A stretch of 64,000 nucleotides of DNA. Source: Marinomonas rhizomae. Lineage in GTDB: Bacteria; Pseudomonadota; Gammaproteobacteria; Pseudomonadales; Marinomonadaceae. Below, in pieces: positions 45,150-53,800 of the stretch (position 1 is the stretch's first letter; each line of letters opens with the position of its first letter). The notes under the pieces are model-generated. The model was not told where the DNA came from and made no database searches. It worked only from the letters and a program-made list of their open reading frames with translations. The DNA lies in assembly GCF_003315485.1 (NCBI RefSeq), contig NZ_QNSE01000001.1:1-64000 (forward strand), in the 5' to 3' direction. Both the position numbers and the translations under genes were made by a program.

Positions 45150-45785
45150 ATGACGAATACTTCTGTTAAAAAAAGCCAAGGCCCAAATGCAGAGCAAGCA
45201 GAAAAGAACGAAGCGCGTTTGCTAAAGAAGAAGGCGGTTGTTGATCAGCGTATTGCCGCAGCAACGGAGGAGCGTGGTGTAACCATATTGTTAACTGGTA
45301 ACGGCAAGGGTAAAAGCTCTAGCGCTTTTGGTACCATGGCTCGTGCTTTAGGGCACGGACAAAAAAGTGCGGTGATTCAATTTATAAAAGGGCGCAAGGC
45401 GACGGGGGAGCAGTTGTTCTTTGGCGATCATCCACTGGTTGATTTTCACGTCATGGGGCACGGCTTTACGTGGGAAACTCGTAACCCAGAATTGGAGAAA
45501 GAAGCCGCAGAACAAGCATGGTTATTGGCTAAGAATGTCTTGTCTGATCCTAGTGTGCATTTTGTCTTGTTGGATGAAATCACTTACATGTACAAATATG
45601 GTTATTTAAACGAAGGTGACTTGATTGCAGCGTTGGCGGCTCGTCCTGATCACCAAAATGTAATGATGACAGGGCGCACAGCACCACGTGCTTTGTTAGA
45701 TAGCGTTGATACACACAGTAAAATTGCCAATGAGCGTCATGCTTTTGCAAATGGTGTAAAAGCTCAAATTGGAATTGAGTGGTAG
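45150..45785 (+). CDS. cobO: Corrinoid adenosyltransferase
   Basis: A 211-residue CobA/CobO/BtuR ATPase that adenosylates corrinoids. The P-loop LLTGNGKGKSSSAFG (about residues 48-62), VIQFIKGR, HVMGHGFTWETRN and LLDEITYMYKYGYL are all kept. The first about 40 residues are Lys-rich and less conserved. A hairpin terminator follows at once. With cobT, cobS, cobC and the distant bluB it covers late cobalamin steps. Confidence 0.95.
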   Translation: MTNTSVKKSQGPNAEQAEKNEARLLKKKAVVDQRIAAATEERGVTILLTGNGKGKSSSAFGTMARALGHGQKSAVIQFIKGRKATGEQLFFGDHPLVDFHVMGHGFTWETRNPELEKEAAEQAWLLAKNVLSDPSVHFVLLDEITYMYKYGYLNEGDLIAALAARPDHQNVMMTGRTAPRALLDSVDTHSKIANERHAFANGVKAQIGIEW

Positions 45786-45802
45786 CTCGTATCACGAGCT
45801 AC
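45782..45802 (+). terminator. Rho-independent terminator of cobO
   Basis: GTAGCTCGT and ACGAGCTAC form a nine-base perfect stem with a three-base loop overlapping the cobO stop; a T-rich tract (TTCTTCTG) follows. Confidence 0.75.
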
Positions 45803-45909
45803 TTCTTCTGATTTATTTTCTCGTTCAATTCATTTTCCTTTCCTTTGCCCCTCTTTACCTTTTCTTGGTGTCTGCTCAGTCTCATCAAAATGTAAAAAAT
45901 ACATCTAAA

Positions 45910-45973
45910 TGAGATTTATTCTCAAATTAACTGGATTTTTTTAAAATACTTTACGATAATGATTCTCATTAGG
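45910..45973 (+). promoter_or_regulatory. Fur-box promoter of the Ni-superoxide dismutase operon
   Basis: GATAATGATTCTCATTAGG at 45955-45973 agrees with the 19-base Fur consensus at about 15 positions. A second palindrome, TGAGATTTATTCTCA at 45910-45924, is a likely upstream Fur site. GATAAT at 45955 may also be the -10, with TGGATT 17 bases upstream as -35, so Fur would block polymerase. The first gene starts at 46010. Confidence 0.82.
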
Positions 45974-46009
45974 TTTATTGATGCATCATAACATATCGTG
46001 GAGGAAACA

Positions 46010-46453
46010 ATGCAGGACTGGGAGCGTTTAACTAGACAAGCTAATCGAGCTTATTCAAACCATGCTTTTACTGATGCCGTTGATTTAAACCGACAGGCAT
46101 TAATGGAAGCTGAGCGTTCATTTGATGAAGATTTCCATCTAGATGCTGAATCCGCTGTTGCAGCCGCTGCTGTAAGCTTTTTGAATATTGCCGAGTCTTA
46201 TACCGCCTTGGGAGATTTTATTTCTGCTAATACACAATTTGAGTGTGCGGTTAATTTTCTTCAAACCATTATCGCCCGACCTGATCTAGATAATGAACAG
46301 CGTGATCTTATTATGAGAACCGCTACGCATATCCGTTTCGAGTGGGAGTTATTTACTCAGAGTTATAGCAAAGAAGTTTCGGCTCAAAGTAGGGCCTTAA
46401 TGCAGTCATTGTCTAACGCTGTGTCTATACCTGCCACTATGGTGCGTCACTAA
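46010..46453 (+). CDS. Fur-regulated TPR-like protein of unknown function (DUF2753-like)
   Basis: A 147-residue soluble helical protein: MQDWERLTRQANRAYSNHAF, then DAVDLNRQALMEAER, then LNIAESYTALGDFISANTQFECAV, which read as TPR-like helix pairs. It resembles DUF2753 proteins from memory; this is not verified. ATG at 46010 follows a strong GGAGG. It is the first gene behind the Fur box, 32 bases before the His-rich membrane protein, and leads into sodN. A link with metal or iron stress is inferred from position only. Confidence 0.75.
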   Translation: MQDWERLTRQANRAYSNHAFTDAVDLNRQALMEAERSFDEDFHLDAESAVAAAAVSFLNIAESYTALGDFISANTQFECAVNFLQTIIARPDLDNEQRDLIMRTATHIRFEWELFTQSYSKEVSAQSRALMQSLSNAVSIPATMVRH

Positions 46454-46485
46454 CGTTTTTTGTTAATAAAAAGAGGAGTGATGAT

Positions 46486-46707
46486 ATGAAATATATTATT
46501 ACTGTCATGTTATGTAGTGTTTTTCTTGCTATGAGTCAGGGGGTGCTGGCCCATCCTGGTCATGATGGCTCACATTGGGCGAGTGATCTGATTCATGCCT
46601 TAACCGTGTTCGCGGTGGGAAGCATTATTGTTGGCGGCTTTGTGTATAAGCAGCTGTTACGTCGTCGTAAACAACTTGAACGAGAGGAAATTAGCCATGA
46701 TGCATAG
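46486..46707 (+). CDS. Small His-rich membrane protein of the SodN operon
   Basis: A 73-residue protein. A Sec signal peptide should be cleaved after VLA (residue 22), leaving a mature N-terminus HPGHDGSHW, then one membrane helix (LIHALTVFAVGSIIVGGFVY) and a basic cytoplasmic tail. The three histidines at the new N-terminus resemble the start of HupE/UreJ nickel permeases and could bind nickel. It overlaps sodN by 11 bases, so the products are coupled. I know no named family; a nickel-delivery role is inference. Confidence 0.78.
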   Translation: MKYIITVMLCSVFLAMSQGVLAHPGHDGSHWASDLIHALTVFAVGSIIVGGFVYKQLLRRRKQLEREEISHDA

Positions 46708-47200
46708 TGTGATTAAAACGTTAGATAAAGTAATCGGCTTTAAAACCGCGCAAGCTCATTGTGATATACCTTGTAAAATTTATGACCCATCTACTGCTTT
46801 GTTAGCCGCATTGAGCTGTGTTCGCTTAATGGACCTTATTAAAGAAGTAGAAGACAAAGCATCTATAGGTGTGGCGGATTTTGCTCAAATTTCTCGTTTA
46901 GTAAGTGAAAAAGAATTGGCTTGTACTGAAGTGAAAGAGGCTGTTCGGATTATCTGGGGGGATTACTTTAAAGCCCCACAATTTGAGCAAGTAGCGAATG
47001 TTCATGACTTAGTGCATTCCATTATGTTGCAAGCTTCAAAGTGTAAACAGGGAATTGATCGCTTAGAAGGAGAGAAGCTGATTGGATTGGTAAATGACTT
47101 TGCAGAAGCTTTTTGGTTTACAAAGGGGGTTGCCACTTATCGTGCTGCTTGTCCTTACCCGCCTATGTTAGATGTGGTTTATCCTGATCTAAAAAATTAA
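46697..47200 (+). CDS. sodN: Nickel-containing superoxide dismutase
   Basis: A 167-residue precursor. A 20-residue propeptide ending TAQA is followed by the nickel hook HCDIPCKIYDP, with the Ni ligands His1, Cys2 and Cys6 and Tyr9 of the mature enzyme all kept. The remaining part is a four-helix bundle as in other NiSODs. ATG at 46697 (AGGA upstream) is chosen over an upstream TTG inside the previous gene. The peptidase SodX follows 54 bases on. It removes superoxide without iron, which suits Fur derepression in iron shortage. Confidence 0.96.
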   Translation: MMHSVIKTLDKVIGFKTAQAHCDIPCKIYDPSTALLAALSCVRLMDLIKEVEDKASIGVADFAQISRLVSEKELACTEVKEAVRIIWGDYFKAPQFEQVANVHDLVHSIMLQASKCKQGIDRLEGEKLIGLVNDFAEAFWFTKGVATYRAACPYPPMLDVVYPDLKN

Positions 47201-47254
47201 AACGGCTTTTGAAAGATTCTTAATTTAGTAAAAGGATTACATAAAGGAGTGATC

Positions 47255-47539
47255 ATGCTTGATTTAATCAAGGTGCAGGGCGAAAGTATGTCTCCAAGTT
47301 TACATGACGGCGATTTTGTTTTTACCAGTCGCTGGCATAAAAAACTTAAAGTTGGTCATCTTGTTGTAGTTGATCACGCGCTATATGGTTTTATTATCAA
47401 AAAAGTGCTGCACATCGCTCCAGATGGGCAGCTTTGGCTCGGTGGGGAGAGCAATCAAAGCCTTCAATCTGAAAGAATTGGTTGGGTATCTCCAAGGCGA
47501 GTCGTGGGAAAGGTCATTCATCGAATTAGAGCGTCTTGA
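47255..47539 (+). CDS. sodX: Nickel-type superoxide dismutase maturation protease
   Basis: A 94-residue S26 signal-peptidase-like protein. VQGESMSPSLHDGDFV holds the catalytic Ser, and the Lys is in GFIIKKVLHI; the GDxV...WLGGESNQS ending fits the family. No membrane helix is visible, as for other SodX. It cleaves the SodN propeptide to free the nickel-binding N-terminal His. ATG at 47255 lies after AAAGGAG. Confidence 0.94.
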   Translation: MLDLIKVQGESMSPSLHDGDFVFTSRWHKKLKVGHLVVVDHALYGFIIKKVLHIAPDGQLWLGGESNQSLQSERIGWVSPRRVVGKVIHRIRAS

Positions 47540-47674
47540 TTTGTGTACAAGAAAATAGACACTTTTTAAAAGTGGCTAAAAAATGCTTTCTGTCTTGATA
47601 TTGGTCTTAGGCCTATTTTTCTCTAAAATCCACCTCCCTTCATACCTATAATTGATTTACCCAAAGAGAAATTC

Positions 47675-48295
47675 ATGTCGACTGCAGAAATACCTAAAAT
47701 GAAAAAACATACACGCCTCGAAGATGCCCAGGCTGTGATTCTTGGCACCTTGATTATTGCGCTGGGAGTGAACCTTTTTACACATGCAGGTTTATTAACT
47801 GGCGGTTCAGCTGGGCTGGCTTTTTTAATGAAGTATTCGACTCCTTTAACCTTTGGTCAGGCATTTTTCTTGATTAACCTTCCATTCTACATCTTAGCAA
47901 TTATGCATTTTGGTTGGGAGTTCACTATTAAGACTTTTCTTTCCGTATTTTGCTTGTCTGTTTTTGCTGATATCACACCGATGTTGGTGAGCTTTGATAA
48001 GGTTAACCCATTTTATGCCAGTATTGCTGGTGGCTTTTTGATGGGCGTGGGCTTTTTAATGCTTTTCCGTCACAATGCCAGTTTAGGCGGTCTGAATATT
48101 CTGGCGCGTTACCTCTCTGAAAAATATGGTATTTCCATGGGGAAATTTCAGATGGCCGTTGATTGTATGATTGTATTGCTGTCTGTTTTTATTGTGGATT
48201 ACACGCTAATCATAATCTCATTTGTTGGTGCCATCGCTTTAAATATGATTATTGCGGTTAATCATAAGCCCGGGCGTTACATGGGGAATGTTTAA
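47675..48295 (+). CDS. YitT-family membrane protein
   Basis: A 206-residue protein with five or six helices. LGTLIIALGVNLFTHAGLLTGGSAGLAFL and the later FRHNASLGGLNILARYLSEKYGIS are typical of the YitT/DUF161 family. It lacks the soluble C-terminal DUF2179 domain of Gram-positive relatives. It is monocistronic, ending in a terminator. Transport is presumed; the substrate is unknown. Confidence 0.9.
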   Translation: MSTAEIPKMKKHTRLEDAQAVILGTLIIALGVNLFTHAGLLTGGSAGLAFLMKYSTPLTFGQAFFLINLPFYILAIMHFGWEFTIKTFLSVFCLSVFADITPMLVSFDKVNPFYASIAGGFLMGVGFLMLFRHNASLGGLNILARYLSEKYGISMGKFQMAVDCMIVLLSVFIVDYTLIIISFVGAIALNMIIAVNHKPGRYMGNV

Positions 48296-48317
48296 TTTAC
48301 ATCGTCAATGTGTGAAG

Positions 48318-48335
48318 AGGCGGCTTAGGTCGCCT
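48318..48335 (+). terminator. Rho-independent terminator after the YitT-like gene
   Basis: AGGCG and CGCCT arms with an eight-base loop are followed by a T run. It overlaps the region upstream of the next gene and argues against a start at 48341 for that gene. Confidence 0.7.
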
Positions 48336-48433
48336 TTTTTATGTCTTCAATTCGCTTAAGCGGTGTGTGGCGTTTCCTAACCGAGCTCGGCTCAGGTATT
48401 ATTACGGCAATCAAAAAGACAGAGGAAAAGAGT

Positions 48434-48964
48434 TTGGAGTTACTCAAAGTAGACAACCTTAACCCCTACCTAGATGATCTTGTCGAGTTGTTATGTGATG
48501 CCGTTGACTCAGGCGCGCCAATTGGTTTTTTACCACCAATGAGTGAATCCGAAGCAAAAGCTTATTGGTTGTCGATTAACGATGAATTACAAGCTAATGC
48601 TCGGCAAGTTTTATTGATCCGCGAAGACGATAAAGTAGTGGGTAGTGTTCAAATTGCCATGTCACCGAAAGCGAATGCATTACATCGTTGTGATGTGGAG
48701 AAGCTCATGGTGCATACTCAAGCGAGAGAACATGGTTTGGGGGGGATGCTGATGCAAGGAGTTGAACGTGTCGCGGCATCCATGCAAAGACAGCTACTTA
48801 TACTTGAAGTTAGAAGTGATGACATTGCTCACGACATGTATGTCAATATGGGCTATATTCCGTTTGGTGAAGTGCCTGGTTACACTCGTAGTGCAAATGG
48901 TATGTTGCACAACGCGACGTTTTTTTACAAAAAAATTGAAACCACCCACGAAGTATTCTCTTAA
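48434..48964 (+). CDS. GNAT-family acetyltransferase
   Basis: About 176 residues. The acetyl-CoA binding region is visible as VEKLMVHTQAREHGLGGMLMQ (Q/R-x-x-G-x-G/A), followed by LILEVRSDDIAHDMYVNMGYIP. TTG at 48434 follows a GAGGAAA and removes a leader lying in the preceding terminator's T run. It sits 29 bases before rsuA. The acceptor substrate is unknown. Confidence 0.82.
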   Translation: MELLKVDNLNPYLDDLVELLCDAVDSGAPIGFLPPMSESEAKAYWLSINDELQANARQVLLIREDDKVVGSVQIAMSPKANALHRCDVEKLMVHTQAREHGLGGMLMQGVERVAASMQRQLLILEVRSDDIAHDMYVNMGYIPFGEVPGYTRSANGMLHNATFFYKKIETTHEVFS

Positions 48965-48993
48965 ATTAATTAACAAAGCCATAGGCGATACCC

Positions 48994-49683
48994 TTGAGAC
49001 TTGATTTTTATTTATCCCACGTGACTGAGCTGGCACGTAAAGCCGCAAAAATTGCGGCATCAAAAGGCCGTGTAACTGTAAACGGTGAAGTGGTTAAAAA
49101 AGCCAATTACACCGTACAAGAGGGAGATCAGATCTGTCTAGATGATACTCTTTTGGCGTGGCCATCTGAGGGATACTATTTACTGCATAAACCTGCTGGT
49201 TATGTGTGTGCGACCCAAGATCCAGATCATCCAACGGTCTTGGACCTTCTGCCTTCTCATCTAGGGCAAGAGCTGAAAATTGTTGGTCGTCTGGATAAAG
49301 ACACTACTGGTTTATTGCTTCTTACGACAGATGGTCAATGGTTACACCGAATCACCTCTCCACGTAAAGCTTGTAACAAACGCTACCGTATGATGTTGGC
49401 TGATCCAATTAGCGATGAAGATTTGAAGTTATTGGAAGGTGGTGTGATGTTGAATGGTGAAGCTCAACCGACATTACCTGCTGTTGCTGAACGTATTAGT
49501 GATTGCGATATTTACCTGACGATTCAAGAAGGTAAATACCATCAAGTAAAACGTATGTTGGCAGCCGTCGGTAATAAAGTGGAAGAACTCCATCGAGATC
49601 AGATTGGTCCATTGTCACTGGATGCCGACATTCTGGCTGGCGAGTTCCGTGAATTAACCGACGAAGAAGTCGCTTACTTTTAA
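48994..49683 (+). CDS. rsuA: 16S rRNA pseudouridine-516 synthase
   Basis: A 229-residue RsuA-type enzyme: N-terminal S4 RNA-binding domain (KAAKIAASKGRVTVNGEVV) and catalytic domain with VGRLDKDTTGLLLLTTDG, containing the active-site Asp, then YHQVKRMLAAVGNKVEELHR. The start is TTG at 48994. The DUF2750 gene follows after 15 bases, so they likely share a transcript. Confidence 0.95.
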   Translation: MRLDFYLSHVTELARKAAKIAASKGRVTVNGEVVKKANYTVQEGDQICLDDTLLAWPSEGYYLLHKPAGYVCATQDPDHPTVLDLLPSHLGQELKIVGRLDKDTTGLLLLTTDGQWLHRITSPRKACNKRYRMMLADPISDEDLKLLEGGVMLNGEAQPTLPAVAERISDCDIYLTIQEGKYHQVKRMLAAVGNKVEELHRDQIGPLSLDADILAGEFRELTDEEVAYF

Positions 49684-49698
49684 TAAAGAGATTGAATA

Positions 49699-50067
49699 AT
49701 GAAAGAATTATCGATGGAAGAGCGTGTTCAACTGTTGGTCGCGCCTGACAGTGAACGTCTAGCGTATTTTGTAGGGCAAGTAAAAGCCACAGAGCTCGTC
49801 TGGAGTTTGAGTAACGAAGAAGGTTTTGTCATGGTAGAAACTGACGATGGCGATTGTGTCATGGTTTGGCCTGATGCAGAATTTGCCAGCCAGTGGGCAA
49901 TTGAAGATTGGGACGACTGTGAGCCTGTATCTGTTTCCCTTGAGACATTTAAAACTGAATGGCTACCTAGCCTTGCAGCAGACAAGATTACTGTAGCCGT
50001 TTTTCCGAATATTGAAGATGAAGGTAAGTTATCGACAGCACAAGAGCTGACTTCGCTACTGGCTTAA
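49699..50067 (+). CDS. DUF2750-domain protein
   Basis: A 122-residue acidic soluble protein with family hallmarks: RLAYFVGQVKATELVWSLSNEEGFV, then VMVWPDAEFASQWAI and LETFKTEWLP. The function of DUF2750 is unknown. It overlaps nothing and lies 15 bases after rsuA. Confidence 0.87.
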   Translation: MKELSMEERVQLLVAPDSERLAYFVGQVKATELVWSLSNEEGFVMVETDDGDCVMVWPDAEFASQWAIEDWDDCEPVSVSLETFKTEWLPSLAADKITVAVFPNIEDEGKLSTAQELTSLLA

Positions 50068-50202
50068 TCTTGGAAATAATTATTCATACATAGTCGCTTT
50101 CTGATTGTTTTTTTGACATAAAGAAGTGACTTGATTTTTATTAAAGCGTTATGGATATTTTTTGCAGTAACGGGACAATACAAATAAGGACTTAACTCCC
50201 CC

Positions 50203-50832
50203 ATGAGCAAACGTCAAAATCACCGTGAAGAAGTCTTTGTTAAAATTTTAGAAGCCGCTGAAATCGAATTCGGTTTAAAAGGCTACAATGGTGCTAGCCT
50301 TCAGCATATTGCTGAACGCGCAGGCTTGCCTAAACCAAATATCATTTATTACTTTCAATCCAAAGCAAACTTGTACAAGCAAGTACTTGATCAGACCTTA
50401 ATGGGTTGGAATGATTTGTTTGATAAAGCGACTATCGACGATGATCCCGCCGCTGTATTGGACAGTTTTATTCGCGTTAAACTTAAACAAAGCTTTGAGA
50501 AAGGCGTGGCTTCTCGTTTGTTCGCCATGGAAGTGATTGGTGGAGCGCTGCACGTTGGTGACTACCTAAAAGAAGAATTACAGCCATGGTTTAAATCTCG
50601 CGTAGCCTTGCTTCAATCTTGGATGGATGCAGGAAAAATGCGTCAATGTGACCCTGCTAGTGTTATTTATATGATTTGGGCAACCACTCAGCATTACGCA
50701 GATTTTGAGGCGCAAGTGCTGGCCTTAAGTGGTATTGAGTCCTTGGGAGATGAAGATTTACACCGTATCGGTGATACGGTAAGCGGTATTATTCTCGCAG
50801 GTTGTGGTTTAAGTTTACCCACAATTAATTAG
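50203..50832 (+). CDS. TetR-family regulator with RutR/YcdC-type C-domain
   Basis: A 209-residue repressor-like protein. The helix-turn-helix (GASLQHIAERAGLPKPNIIYYF, residues about 29-50) is standard, and the C-terminal half (ASVIYMIWATTQHYADFEAQV) matches the YcdC/RutR group, which senses pyrimidines in E. coli RutR. No rut or pyrimidine genes are near, so the ligand is open. It converges on the hybrid kinase with five bases between stops. Confidence 0.88.
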   Translation: MSKRQNHREEVFVKILEAAEIEFGLKGYNGASLQHIAERAGLPKPNIIYYFQSKANLYKQVLDQTLMGWNDLFDKATIDDDPAAVLDSFIRVKLKQSFEKGVASRLFAMEVIGGALHVGDYLKEELQPWFKSRVALLQSWMDAGKMRQCDPASVIYMIWATTQHYADFEAQVLALSGIESLGDEDLHRIGDTVSGIILAGCGLSLPTIN

Positions 50833-50837
50833 CCCTG

Positions 50838-53800
50838 TTACTTTGCAGCTTCTCTTAATTGATGTATGTGTTGAACCAAAGCCCGTAATTTTGCGGGCTT
50901 TGCTGGTTTTGCCATGTAGGTAATGTTCTGCAATTTACATTGTTCAATTAATTCAGGGTCGCGTAGGGCGGTGATCAAGACTGCAGGAATCGTTTTTCCA
51001 GCGCGATCACGTAACGCTTTAATCAAAGACACGCCATCCTGGTTATCATCAAGATGGTAATCCACCAATAGTAATTCCGCTTCGCCTTCAGCTTCTAAAG
51101 CGTCATTAACGCGGTTGAAGGTTCGACAATCACATTGCCAATGGGTTAATAGTGTGTTCATGGCGGTGAGATTATTTTGCTCGTCATCAATACACCAAAC
51201 ATAGCAATGAGCTTGTTTTTCTTGGGGGATGACGGTTGCTTGAGAATTGGAAATATTAATAGTTTGATTACTTTGGGCTAAAGGAATACCAATGCTGAAA
51301 CAGCTGCCTCTGCCGGGAACAGAACGTATTTTAGTTACTAGTCCTAGTTGATTCTGCATCCGACGAACCAAGCCTAGACCTAACCCCATACCTGGTTCTT
51401 GGGTATTTTCCCAGCGATAGAAATCATCAAATATGTTTTTTTGCTCGGTGGCTGGGATGCCAACACCTGTATCCCAAACCTGTAAATATATCACGCCAGC
51501 ACGTGGTCTTACGCTTAACAGCACGCGTCCTTTTTGTGTGTATTTCACCGCATTAGAAACAAAGTTTTGAATAATTCGGCGTAAATAAATTGGGTCGGTA
51601 TGGACTCTAAAAGGTCGTAAATGTGTGGCTAGTCGAATGTTTTTACTTTCCGCTATTACACCAAATTCAGCGACTATCGGAGCGAGAATGTCTTGTAAAT
51701 TACAGTCTACTAACGTGGGTTGAATTGCGCCTTGGTCTAGGCGGGCAATTTCAAGTAAGGTTGATATAAGCGCTTCGGTCGACTCCAAGGAAGCGGATAA
51801 TTGGTCAATGACTTGGTTGGTATTATTGGGTAGTTCTGTGGATTGCAAAATCCCCATATAAAGTTTAGCAGCGTTTAGTGGCTGTAAAATATCATGGCTG
51901 GCTAAGGCAAGAAATTCTGTTTTAGAGGCATTTGCCTGTTCGGCTTCGGCTTTGGCGCTGATCAGGGCTTTTTCAGCCTGATTACGGCGTTCTATCTCTT
52001 GCATCAGTTCGTTGTTAACGCCTTGTACTTCTACTGTACGGGCTTCGACACGCTTTTCTAAGTCTATGTTGGCTTCTTTTAAAGCTTGCTGACTTTCTAT
52101 GTGTTCTGTGACGTCGGTGAAACTGGTAACAAAGCCGCCGTCAGGTAATGGGTTGCCAACCATTTCGATGACTCGACCACTTGCTCGGCGGCGTAAAAAT
52201 CGGTGAGAGCTGCCTTTTTTAAGATGCTCTAAACGCTTGTTAACCAGTTCTTCTATATCACCTACGCCACATTCGCCGCGTTCAGCATTAAAGCGTATTA
52301 ACTCTTCCACGGGTAACCCAACTGTTAACATACCTTCTGGATAAGGATAAAGGGACAGATAGGTTTTATTCCAAGCAACGATTCGAAGGTCTTTATCGAC
52401 TACGCTGATACCTTGGTCTAAGTTGTCCATGGAAACAAAAAGTAAATTTTGGCTGAATTGAATGGCTTGGGTCGTTTCATCTAAATACGTCACCATTTCT
52501 TCTACCTTGATTTGTTTGTCAACCAAGATGGAATTGATAATAGTACGCGCGGAAGAACCACCTAAAACACCACCTAGAATTCGTTCGCAATAGTCTACAA
52601 ATAAACGATTTGGTGACGTATTCGATGGAAGGGTTTGGCAATAATCTTGTTCAAAGCTAGACAGGACTTGCTGGCTCTTTTGTTTGCCTAAAAAGGTTTC
52701 TAGCAACACAAAAAAATCGCTATTAGTAGCCTTGCTTTTGGGTTTGAAAAAACCTTTTTCTAGCTCAGTTGTTGGGCTGACAAAGGCGGTGGCTTGAATC
52801 CTGTCAATTAAACGTTCAGTTGATAATAAAGACCCTGTTATATAACCAAAAATGTTTGCCAATAAACTGATGAAAGCACCATAACTAATGAGTTCTGAGC
52901 GGGATTGAGCGCTTTCTATATTCCAATCCATATTACCTGTGAGTGGTAACATCATCAGTAATACCCAGCACAAGAAACCAAAGGTTAAGCCAGTATAAAC
53001 ACCATGGGCGTGGGCACGTTTCCAATACAGGCCACCTAATACCGCAGGCATAAGTTGTAGCACGAGAGAAAAAGCCAATATCCCTGTGTTTGCTAATGAT
53101 TCAGCATTAGCCATTTTTTGATAATACAAGAACGACAGTAGCAATATGCCTAGCATAGCAAAGCGACGAATGATTAATATCCGACGTCGATACAAGGGCA
53201 GGGCTTGTTGTTGGGCACTGGCGCGAGCCAACATAAGAGGTAAAATGACATCGTTGCTGATCATGATGCTTAAGGCAAAAGTTGCGATAATAATCATCGC
53301 GGTAGTCGCGGACATTCCGCCTAAGAAAATCAGCATTTGCAGTGGAAGGTTATCCGATGCCAAGGCAAATTGAATGACATAAGTATCAGGGTTAATATCA
53401 GCAGAGAAAAGACTCTGACCTGCAATGGCTATTGGCGGAATAATCATGGCAAAGATCAGCAGGTATAGAGGGAATAACCACCGTGCCATGTTTGATTGTC
53501 GATTGTCTTGATGATCGACTACGGTGACATGAAACTGACGTGGTAAGCAAATGACAGCTGCCGCTGACATGAAAGTTTGCATGATAAATGTGAAGGACAA
53601 AAACTGTTCGGGATTCCAGACTGTAAAATCGACATTTTTTCTGAGTTTGCTGATATCAAACTCATGAGTCATGAGAACAGCCACAATACCAACAGCCACA
53701 ATGGCGACTAGTTTAAATAAAGACTCTGCCCCGATTGCTAGCATCATACCTGAACGATATTCAGTAACTTCGATTTTTCGAGTACCAAATAGCATCGCAA

